A stretch of DNA of 64,000 bases. Source: Flavobacterium seoulense (GTDB taxonomy: Bacteria > Bacteroidota > Bacteroidia > Flavobacteriales > Flavobacteriaceae). Under the pieces are notes generated by a model that worked only from the letters and a program-made list of their open reading frames with translations, was not told the DNA's origin and did not search any database. Position 1 is the first letter of the stretch. Each line of letters starts with the position of its first letter. Below, one piece after another: positions 25,657 through 33,955 of the stretch. The translations under genes and the position numbers were made by a program. Location: assembly GCF_000695795.1 (NCBI RefSeq), contig NZ_JNCA01000026.1, positions 1 through 64,000 on the forward strand. Direction: 5' to 3'.

Positions 25657-26799
25657 ATGAAAGAAATTGTGATTTTAAATCCTAATCGTGTTGTTTTTGG
25701 GGAGGGAAGCATTCAGCGGTTTGTAAGCGATTTTATAGAAAAAGGATATAAGCGGATGTTTTTAGTAACTATTACTGAGATACAGGATGCTTTAAAACCT
25801 TTTCTGGAAAGTTTACAATCGGAAGGAATTGCAATTGAAATGGATTTATCCATAGTAAAAGAACCCACATTTGAGGATTTTAGTAAAGTTTTAGAAAAAG
25901 CAAAGACTTTTAATGCTGACAGTATTGTTGGTATTGGAGGTGGAAGTGTGCTGGATGTGGCTAAATTAGTTGCTGCTCAGTTAAAAAATACACAAACTTT
26001 AGAAGAAATAAAAGGAATTGGAAATCTTAAAGAAAGACAAACTTATGTGGTTTGTGTTCCTACAACTTCGGGAACCGGAAGCGAAGTTTCTCCCAATGCC
26101 ATTTTTGTTAATGATCAAGGAGAAAAAGTAGGTGTTATAAGTCCGTATCTGGTTGCAGATGCTGCCTATATCGATCCTCTTTTGACGATTTCTATGCCAA
26201 AAGACGTTACAGCAGCAACAGGAATCGATGCCTTAACGCATTGTTTAGAAGCTTATACCAATAAATTTTCGCATCCTTTTGTCGATTTATATGCCCTGGA
26301 AGGCGTACGCTTAATTGCAAAATATTTAAAAAGAGCCTGCGATAATGGAAATGATATAGCAGCAAGAACTCAGGTTGCATTAGGAAGTTTGTATGGCGGA
26401 ATGTGCCTGGGTCCTGTAAATACTGCTGCCGTACATGCTTTGTCTTATCCCTTAGGTGTTGAATATCATATTTCGCACGGACTGTCAAATGCATTGTTAC
26501 TGCCTCATGTAATGGAATTTAATATCGAAACTAATCCCGATAAATACGAACGTATTGCTGAGGTTTTAGGTGCTGAAAAGAAAAACAATTCGAAAGAAAC
26601 AGCCTTAGAAGGAGTAGAAATATTAAAAAAATTGATTGTCGATTGTGGATTGCCAATTTCTTTGAGTCAGACCGCAGTAAAAGAAGAATCAATTGCTAAA
26701 TTAGCCGAGGAAGCCGTGAAAGTGCAGCGATTATTGAAAAATAATATAAGAGAAATTGCTGTAGACGATGCGGTTGCAATTTATAAATCAGCTTTTTAG
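25657..26799 (+). CDS. Iron-containing alcohol dehydrogenase
   Basis: The 380-residue group III (Fe-dependent) dehydrogenase has the NAD(P)-binding GIGGGSVLDVAK (about residues 92-103) and TTSGTGSEVSPNAIF. Metal-ligand histidines lie in GIDALTHCLEAY and HGLSNALLLPH. Family members interconvert alcohols or 2-hydroxyacids with aldehydes or ketones. First catabolic gene after operator 2; the next gene begins 7 bp downstream. The substrate is unknown; in context it may oxidise a hydroxyacid or reduce the aldehyde released by the DapA-like aldolase. Confidence 0.92.
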   Translation: MKEIVILNPNRVVFGEGSIQRFVSDFIEKGYKRMFLVTITEIQDALKPFLESLQSEGIAIEMDLSIVKEPTFEDFSKVLEKAKTFNADSIVGIGGGSVLDVAKLVAAQLKNTQTLEEIKGIGNLKERQTYVVCVPTTSGTGSEVSPNAIFVNDQGEKVGVISPYLVADAAYIDPLLTISMPKDVTAATGIDALTHCLEAYTNKFSHPFVDLYALEGVRLIAKYLKRACDNGNDIAARTQVALGSLYGGMCLGPVNTAAVHALSYPLGVEYHISHGLSNALLLPHVMEFNIETNPDKYERIAEVLGAEKKNNSKETALEGVEILKKLIVDCGLPISLSQTAVKEESIAKLAEEAVKVQRLLKNNIREIAVDDAVAIYKSAF

Positions 26800-26806
26800 T
26801 AAATAA

Positions 26807-27733
26807 ATGAAAAATAGTAAAAAATATCACGGAGTTGTTGTGCCAATGGTTACGCCTTTTGGTACGGATTTGAATATTGATTTAAACGCAGTAACTGTTC
26901 TTGTAAATCATTTAATTGATGGAGGCTGTCATCCATTTGTACTGGGAACAACCGGAGAATCGAGTTCTGTTTCTTTCGAAAATAAAATAGCATTAGTTAA
27001 AAAAACAGTTGAAGTTGCTAAAGGAAAAGCTACCATTTATGCTGGAATTGCCGGGAATTGTTTTCAGGAATCTTTAGATCAGGCAAAGGCGTTTACTGAT
27101 TTAGGAGTTGATGTTCTTGTGGCTCACGTTCCGTATTATTATCCGTTAAGTCAAAACCATATTTTAAATTATTTTAATCAGTTAGCATCGGCGGTGTCGT
27201 TGCCGCTTATTGTTTATAATATGCCAATGACGACTAATATGTCTATTGATTTAGAAATTGCCGACCAGTTGAGTCAACATCCTAATATTGTTGGTTACAA
27301 AGAATCTGAAAGAGGAGAAGAAAGAATGGAAAAAGCAATCAGTCTTTGGAAAAACAGATCAGATTTTTCTTATTTATTGGGTTGGGCAGCTAAATCGTAT
27401 GAAGCTATGTTGCTTGGAGCTGACGGATTAGTGCCAAGTACAGGAAATTTAACACCGCAATTGTACCATACGATTTATCAAAGTGTTTTTGATGGAAACA
27501 ATGCTTTGGCACAAAAAGCACAAGTAAAAAGTGATGCTATTTCGAAAATATATCAGGAGAATCAAATTTTGTGCAACTCAATTCCAATTTTGAAATATTT
27601 ATTATCAAAATATAATTTGATTACCAAAGAAGTTTTATTGCCAATGATTGCTGTAAATGCAGCAGAAGAAAAATTGGCAACAGAAAAAATAAACAATTAC
27701 GGAAGCAATCTAAAAAGCCTGAACAGTATATAA
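26807..27733 (+). CDS. Dihydrodipicolinate synthase / N-acetylneuraminate lyase family aldolase
   Basis: The 308-residue TIM-barrel protein has the Schiff-base lysine K165 in VGYKESE, the proton-relay tyrosine Y137 in YNMP, and the carboxylate-binding GTTGESS (47-53). This family adds or removes pyruvate from aldehydes, or dehydrates sugar acids. The catabolic context argues against lysine biosynthesis. The stop codon overlaps the next start (TAATG at 27731-27735), so translation is coupled to the PdxA-like gene. Likely a 2-keto-3-deoxy acid aldolase or sugar-acid dehydratase; which one cannot be told from sequence alone. Confidence 0.88.
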   Translation: MKNSKKYHGVVVPMVTPFGTDLNIDLNAVTVLVNHLIDGGCHPFVLGTTGESSSVSFENKIALVKKTVEVAKGKATIYAGIAGNCFQESLDQAKAFTDLGVDVLVAHVPYYYPLSQNHILNYFNQLASAVSLPLIVYNMPMTTNMSIDLEIADQLSQHPNIVGYKESERGEERMEKAISLWKNRSDFSYLLGWAAKSYEAMLLGADGLVPSTGNLTPQLYHTIYQSVFDGNNALAQKAQVKSDAISKIYQENQILCNSIPILKYLLSKYNLITKEVLLPMIAVNAAEEKLATEKINNYGSNLKSLNSI

Positions 27734-28773
27734 TGAAGAATGTAAAGCCAATTTTAGGGATAACAATGGGAGATCCTGCAAGTATAGGACCCGAAGTTGC
27801 TGTAAAGGCATTGTTAGACCCTAAAGTTTATGAAGTGAGCCGACCTGTTTTGGTAGGTGAAGCTGCTGTTTTCGAGCAAGCAATTCAGTTTTGTGGATTG
27901 GATTTAAAAGTAAACCGAATTTCGAAAATTGCCGACGCTAAATTTGAAAAAGGATTTGCTGATGTTTTTGATTTGAATTTAATGAATATCGCCGATTTAA
28001 AGTTGGGCGAAATTACAGCCGAAGCAGGGGATGTGGCTTTTAAAACAGTAGTTAAAAATATCGAATTGGCTCTCGCTGGAGAAATTGAAGGAACAGTTAC
28101 GGGGCCTATTCATAAAGAATCGATTCAAAAAGCAGGGCATGTTTTTGCAGGTCATACGGAGATTTATGCTCATTATACCAATACTAAAAAATACGGAATG
28201 TTATTGGTGGAAGAAAATCTAAGAGTTATTCATGTTTCAACCCATGTTTCTTTGAGACAGGCTTGTGATTTGGTCAAAAAAGACAGGATTCTGGAATGTA
28301 TTTCTCTTATTGACGAAGCGTGTAAAAAGTTAGGAATTACAAAACCTAAAATTGGTGTCGCAGGATTAAATCCGCATGCGAGTGATGGAGGTCTTTTTGG
28401 TTATGAAGAAGAGCAGGAAATTTATCCGGCGGTTCAGGAAGCACTAAAAAAAGGATTTAATGTTGAAGGCCCCATTCCTGCCGATACTTTATTCTCAAAA
28501 GCAGTAGGCGGAATGTATGATGGCTGTGTGGCGATGTACCACGACCAGGGGCATATTCCGTTTAAAACGGTAGGTTTTAATTGGGATCAGTCCAAAGGAA
28601 GAATGAAAAGCGTAAAAGGTGTAAATATAACATTGGGTTTGCCTATTATTCGAACATCAGTAGATCATGGAACAGCTATGGAAATTGCCGGACAAGGTAT
28701 TGCAAGTCCAGATGCGATGGTTCTTGCGATAGAATATGCAGCAAGATTGCACAAGAATAAAAATAATAATTAG
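27733..28773 (+). CDS. pdxA2: PdxA2-type 4-phospho-sugar-acid dehydrogenase
   Basis: The 346-residue protein belongs to the PdxA family, with GITMGDPASIGPEV at the N-terminus, metal-site histidines in FAGHTEIYAHY, MYHDQGHIPFK and TSVDHGTAMEIAG, and GPIHKESI. True PdxA oxidises 4-phosphohydroxythreonine in vitamin B6 synthesis. The PdxA2 paralogues paired with DUF1537 kinases oxidise 4-phospho-threonate or erythronate, and loss of CO2 then yields dihydroxyacetone phosphate. The kinase gene directly behind it (3-bp gap) makes the PdxA2 role much more likely than pyridoxal synthesis. Confidence 0.85.
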   Translation: MKNVKPILGITMGDPASIGPEVAVKALLDPKVYEVSRPVLVGEAAVFEQAIQFCGLDLKVNRISKIADAKFEKGFADVFDLNLMNIADLKLGEITAEAGDVAFKTVVKNIELALAGEIEGTVTGPIHKESIQKAGHVFAGHTEIYAHYTNTKKYGMLLVEENLRVIHVSTHVSLRQACDLVKKDRILECISLIDEACKKLGITKPKIGVAGLNPHASDGGLFGYEEEQEIYPAVQEALKKGFNVEGPIPADTLFSKAVGGMYDGCVAMYHDQGHIPFKTVGFNWDQSKGRMKSVKGVNITLGLPIIRTSVDHGTAMEIAGQGIASPDAMVLAIEYAARLHKNKNNN

Positions 28774-28776
28774 TAA

Positions 28777-29928
28777 ATGATAGCGGTTATATCAGATGAC
28801 TTTACAGGAGCTGCCGAGATAGGCGGGATTGGTATTCGTAACGGATTTTCGGTTACGATAGATACCAGCGTAAATTCAAATTACGACTGTGAAGTTTTAG
28901 TAATCGCTACTAATACAAGATCCTTGGATAAAACGGAAGCTCAGAAGCAAATCCAGCAAGTTACCAAAGAATTATTGGCACTAAAGCCTGATTTTATTTA
29001 TAAAAAAACAGATTCCTTACTCAGGGGAAAAGTTGGAGACGAATTGACTGCCCAACTAGAAATATCCGCAAAGAAAAAAGTGTTATTAGTTCCTGCTAAT
29101 CCTTTGTTGAAACGAACAGTGGTAAATGGTATTTATTATATTAATGAAATTCCGTTAATGGAATCTAATTTTTTTAATAATGATTTTGCTAAAGGGACAA
29201 CTTCAAGTGTATTAGATATGATTGGGAAGGATTATAAAGAACAATCATTTTCAGTTTCACTCGGACAGGAATTACCTAACAAAGGTTTTATAATTGGCAA
29301 TACTCCAACTAATGAAGATTTAATGGGATGGGCTAATCTTCTTGATGAAACAATGCTTCCGGCGGGAGGTGCAGGCTTTTTTGATGCGATTTTGAAAAAA
29401 ATTAAATCAGAACAAAAAAAAGAATTATCTTCCCTCGTATTTGGAAAAAAAGCTTTGTATCTATGCGGGAGTAATTATCAGCCTAGCAGGGCAGTAGTGA
29501 AGAGGGCTAAAGAAAACGGAGCTTCGGTTTCTTATATGCCAAGTACCATTTTTAATAATATTGATTATGAAAATGTGATACAAAAATGGGCCAATGAAAT
29601 TGTGAAAATTATTCAGAAAAAAGATAAAGTTGTTATAGCTATTGACGAATTAGAATGTAAAGATGTAGAAAACGTTTCTAATAAAATTAGTTATATATTT
29701 GGAGTGTTGATAAAAAAGATACTCGAAAAAGTAACTTTGGAAGAGTTATTGATAGAAGGAGGGGCAACGGCTTATTCTATAATTGAACATCTGGGATATA
29801 AAAAGTTCTATCCGGAACAGGAACTATCTCAGGGTGTTATAAGGATGGAAATTGAGCAAACAACTAAAATGCATCTAACATTAAAGCCAGGAAGCTATCA
29901 ATGGACTGATTCGGTCTGGAAATTTTAA
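28777..29928 (+). CDS. Four-carbon acid sugar kinase (DUF1537 / OtnK-DtnK family)
   Basis: The 383-residue protein shows the family's ISDDFTGAAEIGG (substrate site), KKTDSLLRGKVG, and the C-terminal nucleotide-binding motifs IEGGATAYSI and LKPGSYQW. Characterised relatives phosphorylate D-threonate, L-threonate or D-erythronate at C4. It is somewhat shorter than the usual 410-430 residues, and the last motif departs from the common KSGNFG form, so it may be a subfamily with a different acid substrate. It sits between pdxA2 and the symporter gene with minimal gaps. Confidence 0.87.
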   Translation: MIAVISDDFTGAAEIGGIGIRNGFSVTIDTSVNSNYDCEVLVIATNTRSLDKTEAQKQIQQVTKELLALKPDFIYKKTDSLLRGKVGDELTAQLEISAKKKVLLVPANPLLKRTVVNGIYYINEIPLMESNFFNNDFAKGTTSSVLDMIGKDYKEQSFSVSLGQELPNKGFIIGNTPTNEDLMGWANLLDETMLPAGGAGFFDAILKKIKSEQKKELSSLVFGKKALYLCGSNYQPSRAVVKRAKENGASVSYMPSTIFNNIDYENVIQKWANEIVKIIQKKDKVVIAIDELECKDVENVSNKISYIFGVLIKKILEKVTLEELLIEGGATAYSIIEHLGYKKFYPEQELSQGVIRMEIEQTTKMHLTLKPGSYQWTDSVWKF

Positions 29929-29939
29929 AACTATAAAGC

Positions 29940-31508
29940 ATGAATGAATCTTCGTTACACTTTATTGACTATTTGATAATAATCATATCATTATTAGTTA
30001 CGTTAGGAGTGGGAGTAAGATATTCTGGAAAAAATACTAATACACAACAATATTTTGCAGCAGGAGGGAATATTCCTGCCTGGGCTATTGGAATGTCCAT
30101 TTTTGCAACATTAATTAGTAGTGTAACATTTTTAGCTTATCCGGGTGAGGGTTATAATTCCAATTGGATATTGCTTATCCAGGGTTTTATGGTACCTGTT
30201 GTGCTTTTTTTCTCCATACGGTTTATTGTGCCTTTGTATCGAAATGTAATTGGGTTAAGTGCCTATGAATATTTCGAAAAAAGATTCGGCTATCTTGCAA
30301 GAGTTTATGGTTCAATAGGGTTTATTTTCGCTCATTTTTCTAAAATGGGCTCGGTATTATTCTTATTGTCATTAGCCTTAAATTCTATGACAGGAATCGA
30401 TTCGATGACTATTCTTTGGGTCATCGGAATTTCGATTATATTGATTACACTTTTAGGAGGAATGGAAGCTGTAATTTGGTTAGACGTTATTCAGGGATTT
30501 TTACTTATTTTAGGAGGATTATTAGCAATAGGAGTTATTATTTTTAAAACTGATGGCGGACTCGGAGCGATTTTAAATCATGCCATTAATCAGGATAAAA
30601 TAGGATTTGGACCCTATGATTTCGATTTTGTAAACCTTACTTTTTGGGTAATGTGTGTTAATGGAATATTTTATGCTATTCAAAAATATGGAGCCGATCA
30701 AACTATTGTGCAGCGTTATCTTACCGCAAAATCCGATAAAGAAGCTATAAGAGGATCTATAATAGGAATAGCCATTACAGTGCCTATATGGGCTTTGTTT
30801 ATGTTTATAGGGACAGCCTTGTTTTCGTTTTATGCCATCAATAATTTAGATTTACCAGTTGGAATAGACCCGGATGCCGTTTTTCCGTTTTTTATAACAA
30901 CACAATTACCGCCAGGATTAGTTGGACTAATATTATCGGCACTTATTGCTGCTGGAATTTCCAGTTTAGATGCCGATTTGAATTCTCTCGCAGCTGTAGG
31001 AGTAGATGATTATTATAAACGATTGAATCCAAATAGTTCAGGAAGACAACAGCTTAATTTTGGTAAATTATTAGTTGTTATTGCAGGTTTGGGAGCCATT
31101 TCTATTGCTACTATTTATATAAAATTAGATGATGAAATAGGGATATTATCTACCGTTTTTATGCTATATGCCATTTTTTCCGGTGGAATTGCAGGAATGT
31201 TGTTATTAGGACTTTTTGTGAATCGTGCTAATAAACAAGGGCTGTATATAGGTATTATAGCTTGTGTAATCTTTACAAGTTATGCTTTGTTGACTTCGAC
31301 TTTTACAGATCATGGAACTCATAGAGAACTTCTTTTAGATTTAGGTTTTTATAATTTTACACAGCATAAATACATGTTAGGCGTGTATAGTCATATTATA
31401 TTGTTTTTTGTAGGCTGGGGGGCTAGTTATTTTTTTCCAAAAGCTGAGGTGCCTAATAATCTTACGTATTATGGCTATTTAGATAAAAAAAGAAAAGGGT
31501 TAATATAA
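29940..31508 (+). CDS. Sodium/solute symporter (SSS family)
   Basis: The 522-residue inner-membrane protein has about 13 hydrophobic segments. Family features include YFAAGGNIPAWAIGMSIFAT, GGMEAVIWLDVIQG, DQTIVQRYLTAKS and SALIAAGISSLDADLNSLAAV. SSS transporters import sugars, sialic acid, nucleosides or organic acids with Na+. As last gene of the operon (12 bp after the kinase) it is the likely uptake system for the sugar acid handled by the other enzymes. It ends just before the terminator at 31532-31573. Confidence 0.93.
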   Translation: MNESSLHFIDYLIIIISLLVTLGVGVRYSGKNTNTQQYFAAGGNIPAWAIGMSIFATLISSVTFLAYPGEGYNSNWILLIQGFMVPVVLFFSIRFIVPLYRNVIGLSAYEYFEKRFGYLARVYGSIGFIFAHFSKMGSVLFLLSLALNSMTGIDSMTILWVIGISIILITLLGGMEAVIWLDVIQGFLLILGGLLAIGVIIFKTDGGLGAILNHAINQDKIGFGPYDFDFVNLTFWVMCVNGIFYAIQKYGADQTIVQRYLTAKSDKEAIRGSIIGIAITVPIWALFMFIGTALFSFYAINNLDLPVGIDPDAVFPFFITTQLPPGLVGLILSALIAAGISSLDADLNSLAAVGVDDYYKRLNPNSSGRQQLNFGKLLVVIAGLGAISIATIYIKLDDEIGILSTVFMLYAIFSGGIAGMLLLGLFVNRANKQGLYIGIIACVIFTSYALLTSTFTDHGTHRELLLDLGFYNFTQHKYMLGVYSHIILFFVGWGASYFFPKAEVPNNLTYYGYLDKKRKGLI

Positions 31509-31531
31509 CTTTAATAATGAAAGTAAAAATC

Positions 31532-31573
31532 AAAAGTCTTAGTTATTTGGAATAAAATAGCTAAGACTTTTTT
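31532..31573 (+). terminator. Terminator of the sugar-acid operon
   Basis: AAAAGTCTTAGTTAT (31532-31546) pairs with ATAGCTAAGACTTTT (31557-31571) with one G-U pair, followed by T's. Confidence 0.88.
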
Positions 31574-31642
31574 GTGTATTTTTATCAAAATAATTAGAAA
31601 TTAAAGTTAGAATAATTAACTTCTATTTATGAAATTTGATTT

Positions 31643-31650
31643 TACTTTTG
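31643..31650 (+). promoter_or_regulatory. -7 element of the PH/SHOCT protein gene
   Basis: TACTTTTG fits TAnnTTTG, 52 bp before the ATG. No TTG at the -33 spacing. Confidence 0.45.
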
Positions 31651-31701
31651 TGTTGTAAAACAAATGATTATCCAGTCAGTAAAAATAATATTAGCTAAAT
31701 A

Positions 31702-32379
31702 ATGAAAGATCAAATAAAGAAATTTTTAAACGAAGAGCAAGATCCAAAAGCCATTGAAAAAATCACTTCAAAGCTGAATGATTTGTTGATGAAAAATGAA
31801 GAAATAGGTTATATTGGTGTCCAAAAAAAACCGGCAATTACAGTTTTTCCGGATAGTATTGTTTTAACCAATAAAAGAATTATTATCTGTCAGCCTAAGA
31901 ATTTAGGATTATCAATGGATTTTGTTGATTATACCTGGGATCAGATAGAAGGTACTTTTGTAAAAGAAAACATTTTGGGTTCAGAGTTTTCTTTTTCAAC
32001 TAAAACAGATATTACGGTTTCTATTGATTATATTCCAAAAATTCAGGCTAGAAAGATTTATACTTTTGCTAAGGAACAATTGGATTTATTAAAAAACACA
32101 GCTGTTTCTAATACAACTATAATTCCTGAAGAAGTTTCCATTATTGAAGACGAAATTGAAGAGGTAGAAACCGAAGAAGTAAATGATTTTGCCGAAATTC
32201 TTCCGACAACTCCGCCTGTATTTGTAGCTAACGAAGCTTCAAAAGACAATGATCTAAAAGGTTTGTCGCAGGATGAGCTTTTTGAGAAATTACAAAACTA
32301 TAAAAAACTCCTTGATAACGGATTAATTTTACAAGGCGAATACGACGCTTTCAAAAAAGAAATTCTGAGTTTGATGTAA
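31702..32379 (+). CDS. Bacterial PH-domain protein with C-terminal SHOCT motif
   Basis: The 225-residue protein lacks a signal peptide or membrane segment. Residues of about 20-125 look like a bacterial PH-like domain (ITVFPDSIVLTNKRIIICQPK, DYTWDQIEGTFV, LGSEFSFSTK). A Glu-rich linker follows (about 140-175). The last 35 residues form a SHOCT helix pair (LSQDELFEKLQNYKKLLDNGLI, EYDAFKKEILSLM), a short oligomerisation element. The role is unknown, probably cytoplasmic. It is a single gene between two terminators. Confidence 0.8.
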   Translation: MKDQIKKFLNEEQDPKAIEKITSKLNDLLMKNEEIGYIGVQKKPAITVFPDSIVLTNKRIIICQPKNLGLSMDFVDYTWDQIEGTFVKENILGSEFSFSTKTDITVSIDYIPKIQARKIYTFAKEQLDLLKNTAVSNTTIIPEEVSIIEDEIEEVETEEVNDFAEILPTTPPVFVANEASKDNDLKGLSQDELFEKLQNYKKLLDNGLILQGEYDAFKKEILSLM

Positions 32380-32412
32380 GGAATAGTCAACTTTTTAGGA
32401 CGATAAAAATTA

Positions 32413-32447
32413 AAAACCCCGGCAAGTTCTCAATTTGTCGGGGTTTT
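32413..32447. terminator. Bidirectional terminator between PH/SHOCT and DUF4374 genes
   Basis: AAAACCCCGGCAA and TTTGTCGGGGTTTT form a GC-rich stem with one G-U pair. A and T tracts on both sides serve the convergent genes. Confidence 0.88.
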
Positions 32448-32542
32448 AGTGTTATGATAAATAAATAGGGAGAAATTAAATCAGATTGCACTAAAATAAT
32501 TTCGGATTAGCAGCTGTTTCCCTAACTCAGCCTGCTTTTTTA

Positions 32543-33937
32543 TTAGTAAGCTCCTAAGAAGAAACTTCCTGTAGCAGTTTTTAATTTTGCTCCTTTTTTA
32601 ATTTCTTTTGTTTTAGTATTTATGATATAAATATTACCATCTTTTCCTGAAGGAGTTAACGGAAGATATACATTGTCTCCAACAAGACCTATGTTTTGGA
32701 ATTGACCAAATGTAGAAGCTAATGCTGCGTCTGTTTCAATTTCTGTAGTTAATTTAGTTGCAGTTTTATCATTTAAATTTATTAAAGCAACGTACCCACC
32801 TGTAGCACTTGATGTTGTGTATAATACTACAGCAAGTCCATCTTTAATATATCTCCATGCTTTAATTTGAGCTCCAGTAATACTTAAAGCAGTATTTAAA
32901 TTAAAGTGGTAATTTTGATCATATTCACCAGTTGCTTTACTAATACGTAAGATATCTGGACCAGAAGTAGCGGTTGCTTGGTAAAGATTTCCATCAGTAC
33001 CAACATATTGTGTTAATGTACGGTATCCTAAATTGTCAATCTTACTGTTATTAGAAATAATAATTTTAGCATTTGTTAATCTTGGATAATCTACTACATA
33101 AGTAACAGTACCTAAATCTCTTACTTCAGTAGATAATTGCCATCCATTTATAGCACCACTAGTTGTATTTGTAGTTACTGTACCATTAACGTTATGTCTT
33201 CTAATACCTAAACCAATATAAAGTTTAGTTTTATCTTGATTCAATACAGGTACATCAGCTCTCCATACATGATATCCTTTAGCTTCTAATTCAGTTCCAA
33301 GTTCGATATTGATACTACCTGTATTTGTAATGGCAGTACTATTTAAATCGATATTGGCAATTTTTATTGTACCTTTTGGATGACGGTATTTATAATTAGG
33401 TGCTGTTCCTGTGTAAGGATCTAATGCTTCACCGAAAGAAACTCCAACACCAATACCTTCAGCTGCTTTTACCCAGCGTGGAGATGTTCCTAAAATTGTT
33501 GCAGTATTTAATTCAAACCCTACTTCTTCATATTTACCTTCACCATTTACTTTGTATTTATTAAATACTCCACCTTCTGTTCCAGTATATTGTATGTTGT
33601 ATAAGAATTTACCATCTTCCGAAGCTTGAACACGAGCAGTACGACTTGATTTTAGGGCAAAACCATTTACATATTTTTCACCTTCCATTTTAAAAAGATC
33701 AACTTCATAATTTGGATCAGCTGCATTTTCTTGAGTTATAGCATAAGCACGAGTGCCTCCGTTTCCTGCAGTTCCACCAGCATCTGGAAAAGATCCAGTT
33801 AAAGTAATCCAACGAGTTCCATCATCTCCACCATTGTTTCCAGAATCGTTGTTGTTATCATCATTATTACAGCTTCCTAATGTCAGACCTGCAATAACAG
33901 TACTCAATAATGCTATTCTAAATAGATTTTTTTTCAT
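32543..33937 (-). CDS. DUF4374 lipoprotein (siderophore/iron locus type)
   Basis: The 464-residue lipoprotein (signal MKKNLFRIALLSTVIAGLTLGSC, Cys 23) has an Asn/Asp-rich linker. Repeated beta-strand units follow, consistent with a propeller (AYAITQENA, RVQASEDGKFLYNIQYTG, YLPLTPSGKDGNIYIINT). It matches the DUF4374 family, which in Bacteroidota is usually encoded beside siderophore-type TonB receptors. It lies 18 bp after such a receptor gene and ends at the terminator at 32413-32447. The biochemical role is unknown. Confidence 0.85.
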   Translation of the reverse strand: MKKNLFRIALLSTVIAGLTLGSCNNDDNNNDSGNNGGDDGTRWITLTGSFPDAGGTAGNGGTRAYAITQENAADPNYEVDLFKMEGEKYVNGFALKSSRTARVQASEDGKFLYNIQYTGTEGGVFNKYKVNGEGKYEEVGFELNTATILGTSPRWVKAAEGIGVGVSFGEALDPYTGTAPNYKYRHPKGTIKIANIDLNSTAITNTGSINIELGTELEAKGYHVWRADVPVLNQDKTKLYIGLGIRRHNVNGTVTTNTTSGAINGWQLSTEVRDLGTVTYVVDYPRLTNAKIIISNNSKIDNLGYRTLTQYVGTDGNLYQATATSGPDILRISKATGEYDQNYHFNLNTALSITGAQIKAWRYIKDGLAVVLYTTSSATGGYVALINLNDKTATKLTTEIETDAALASTFGQFQNIGLVGDNVYLPLTPSGKDGNIYIINTKTKEIKKGAKLKTATGSFFLGAY

Positions 33938-33955
33938 GATATTAATTTAATTTGA

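Noticed and set aside
27733..28773. Reading the PdxA-family gene as vitamin B6 biosynthesis
   Set aside because: It lies in a catabolic operon directly beside a DUF1537 kinase and a transporter, the known setting of PdxA2.
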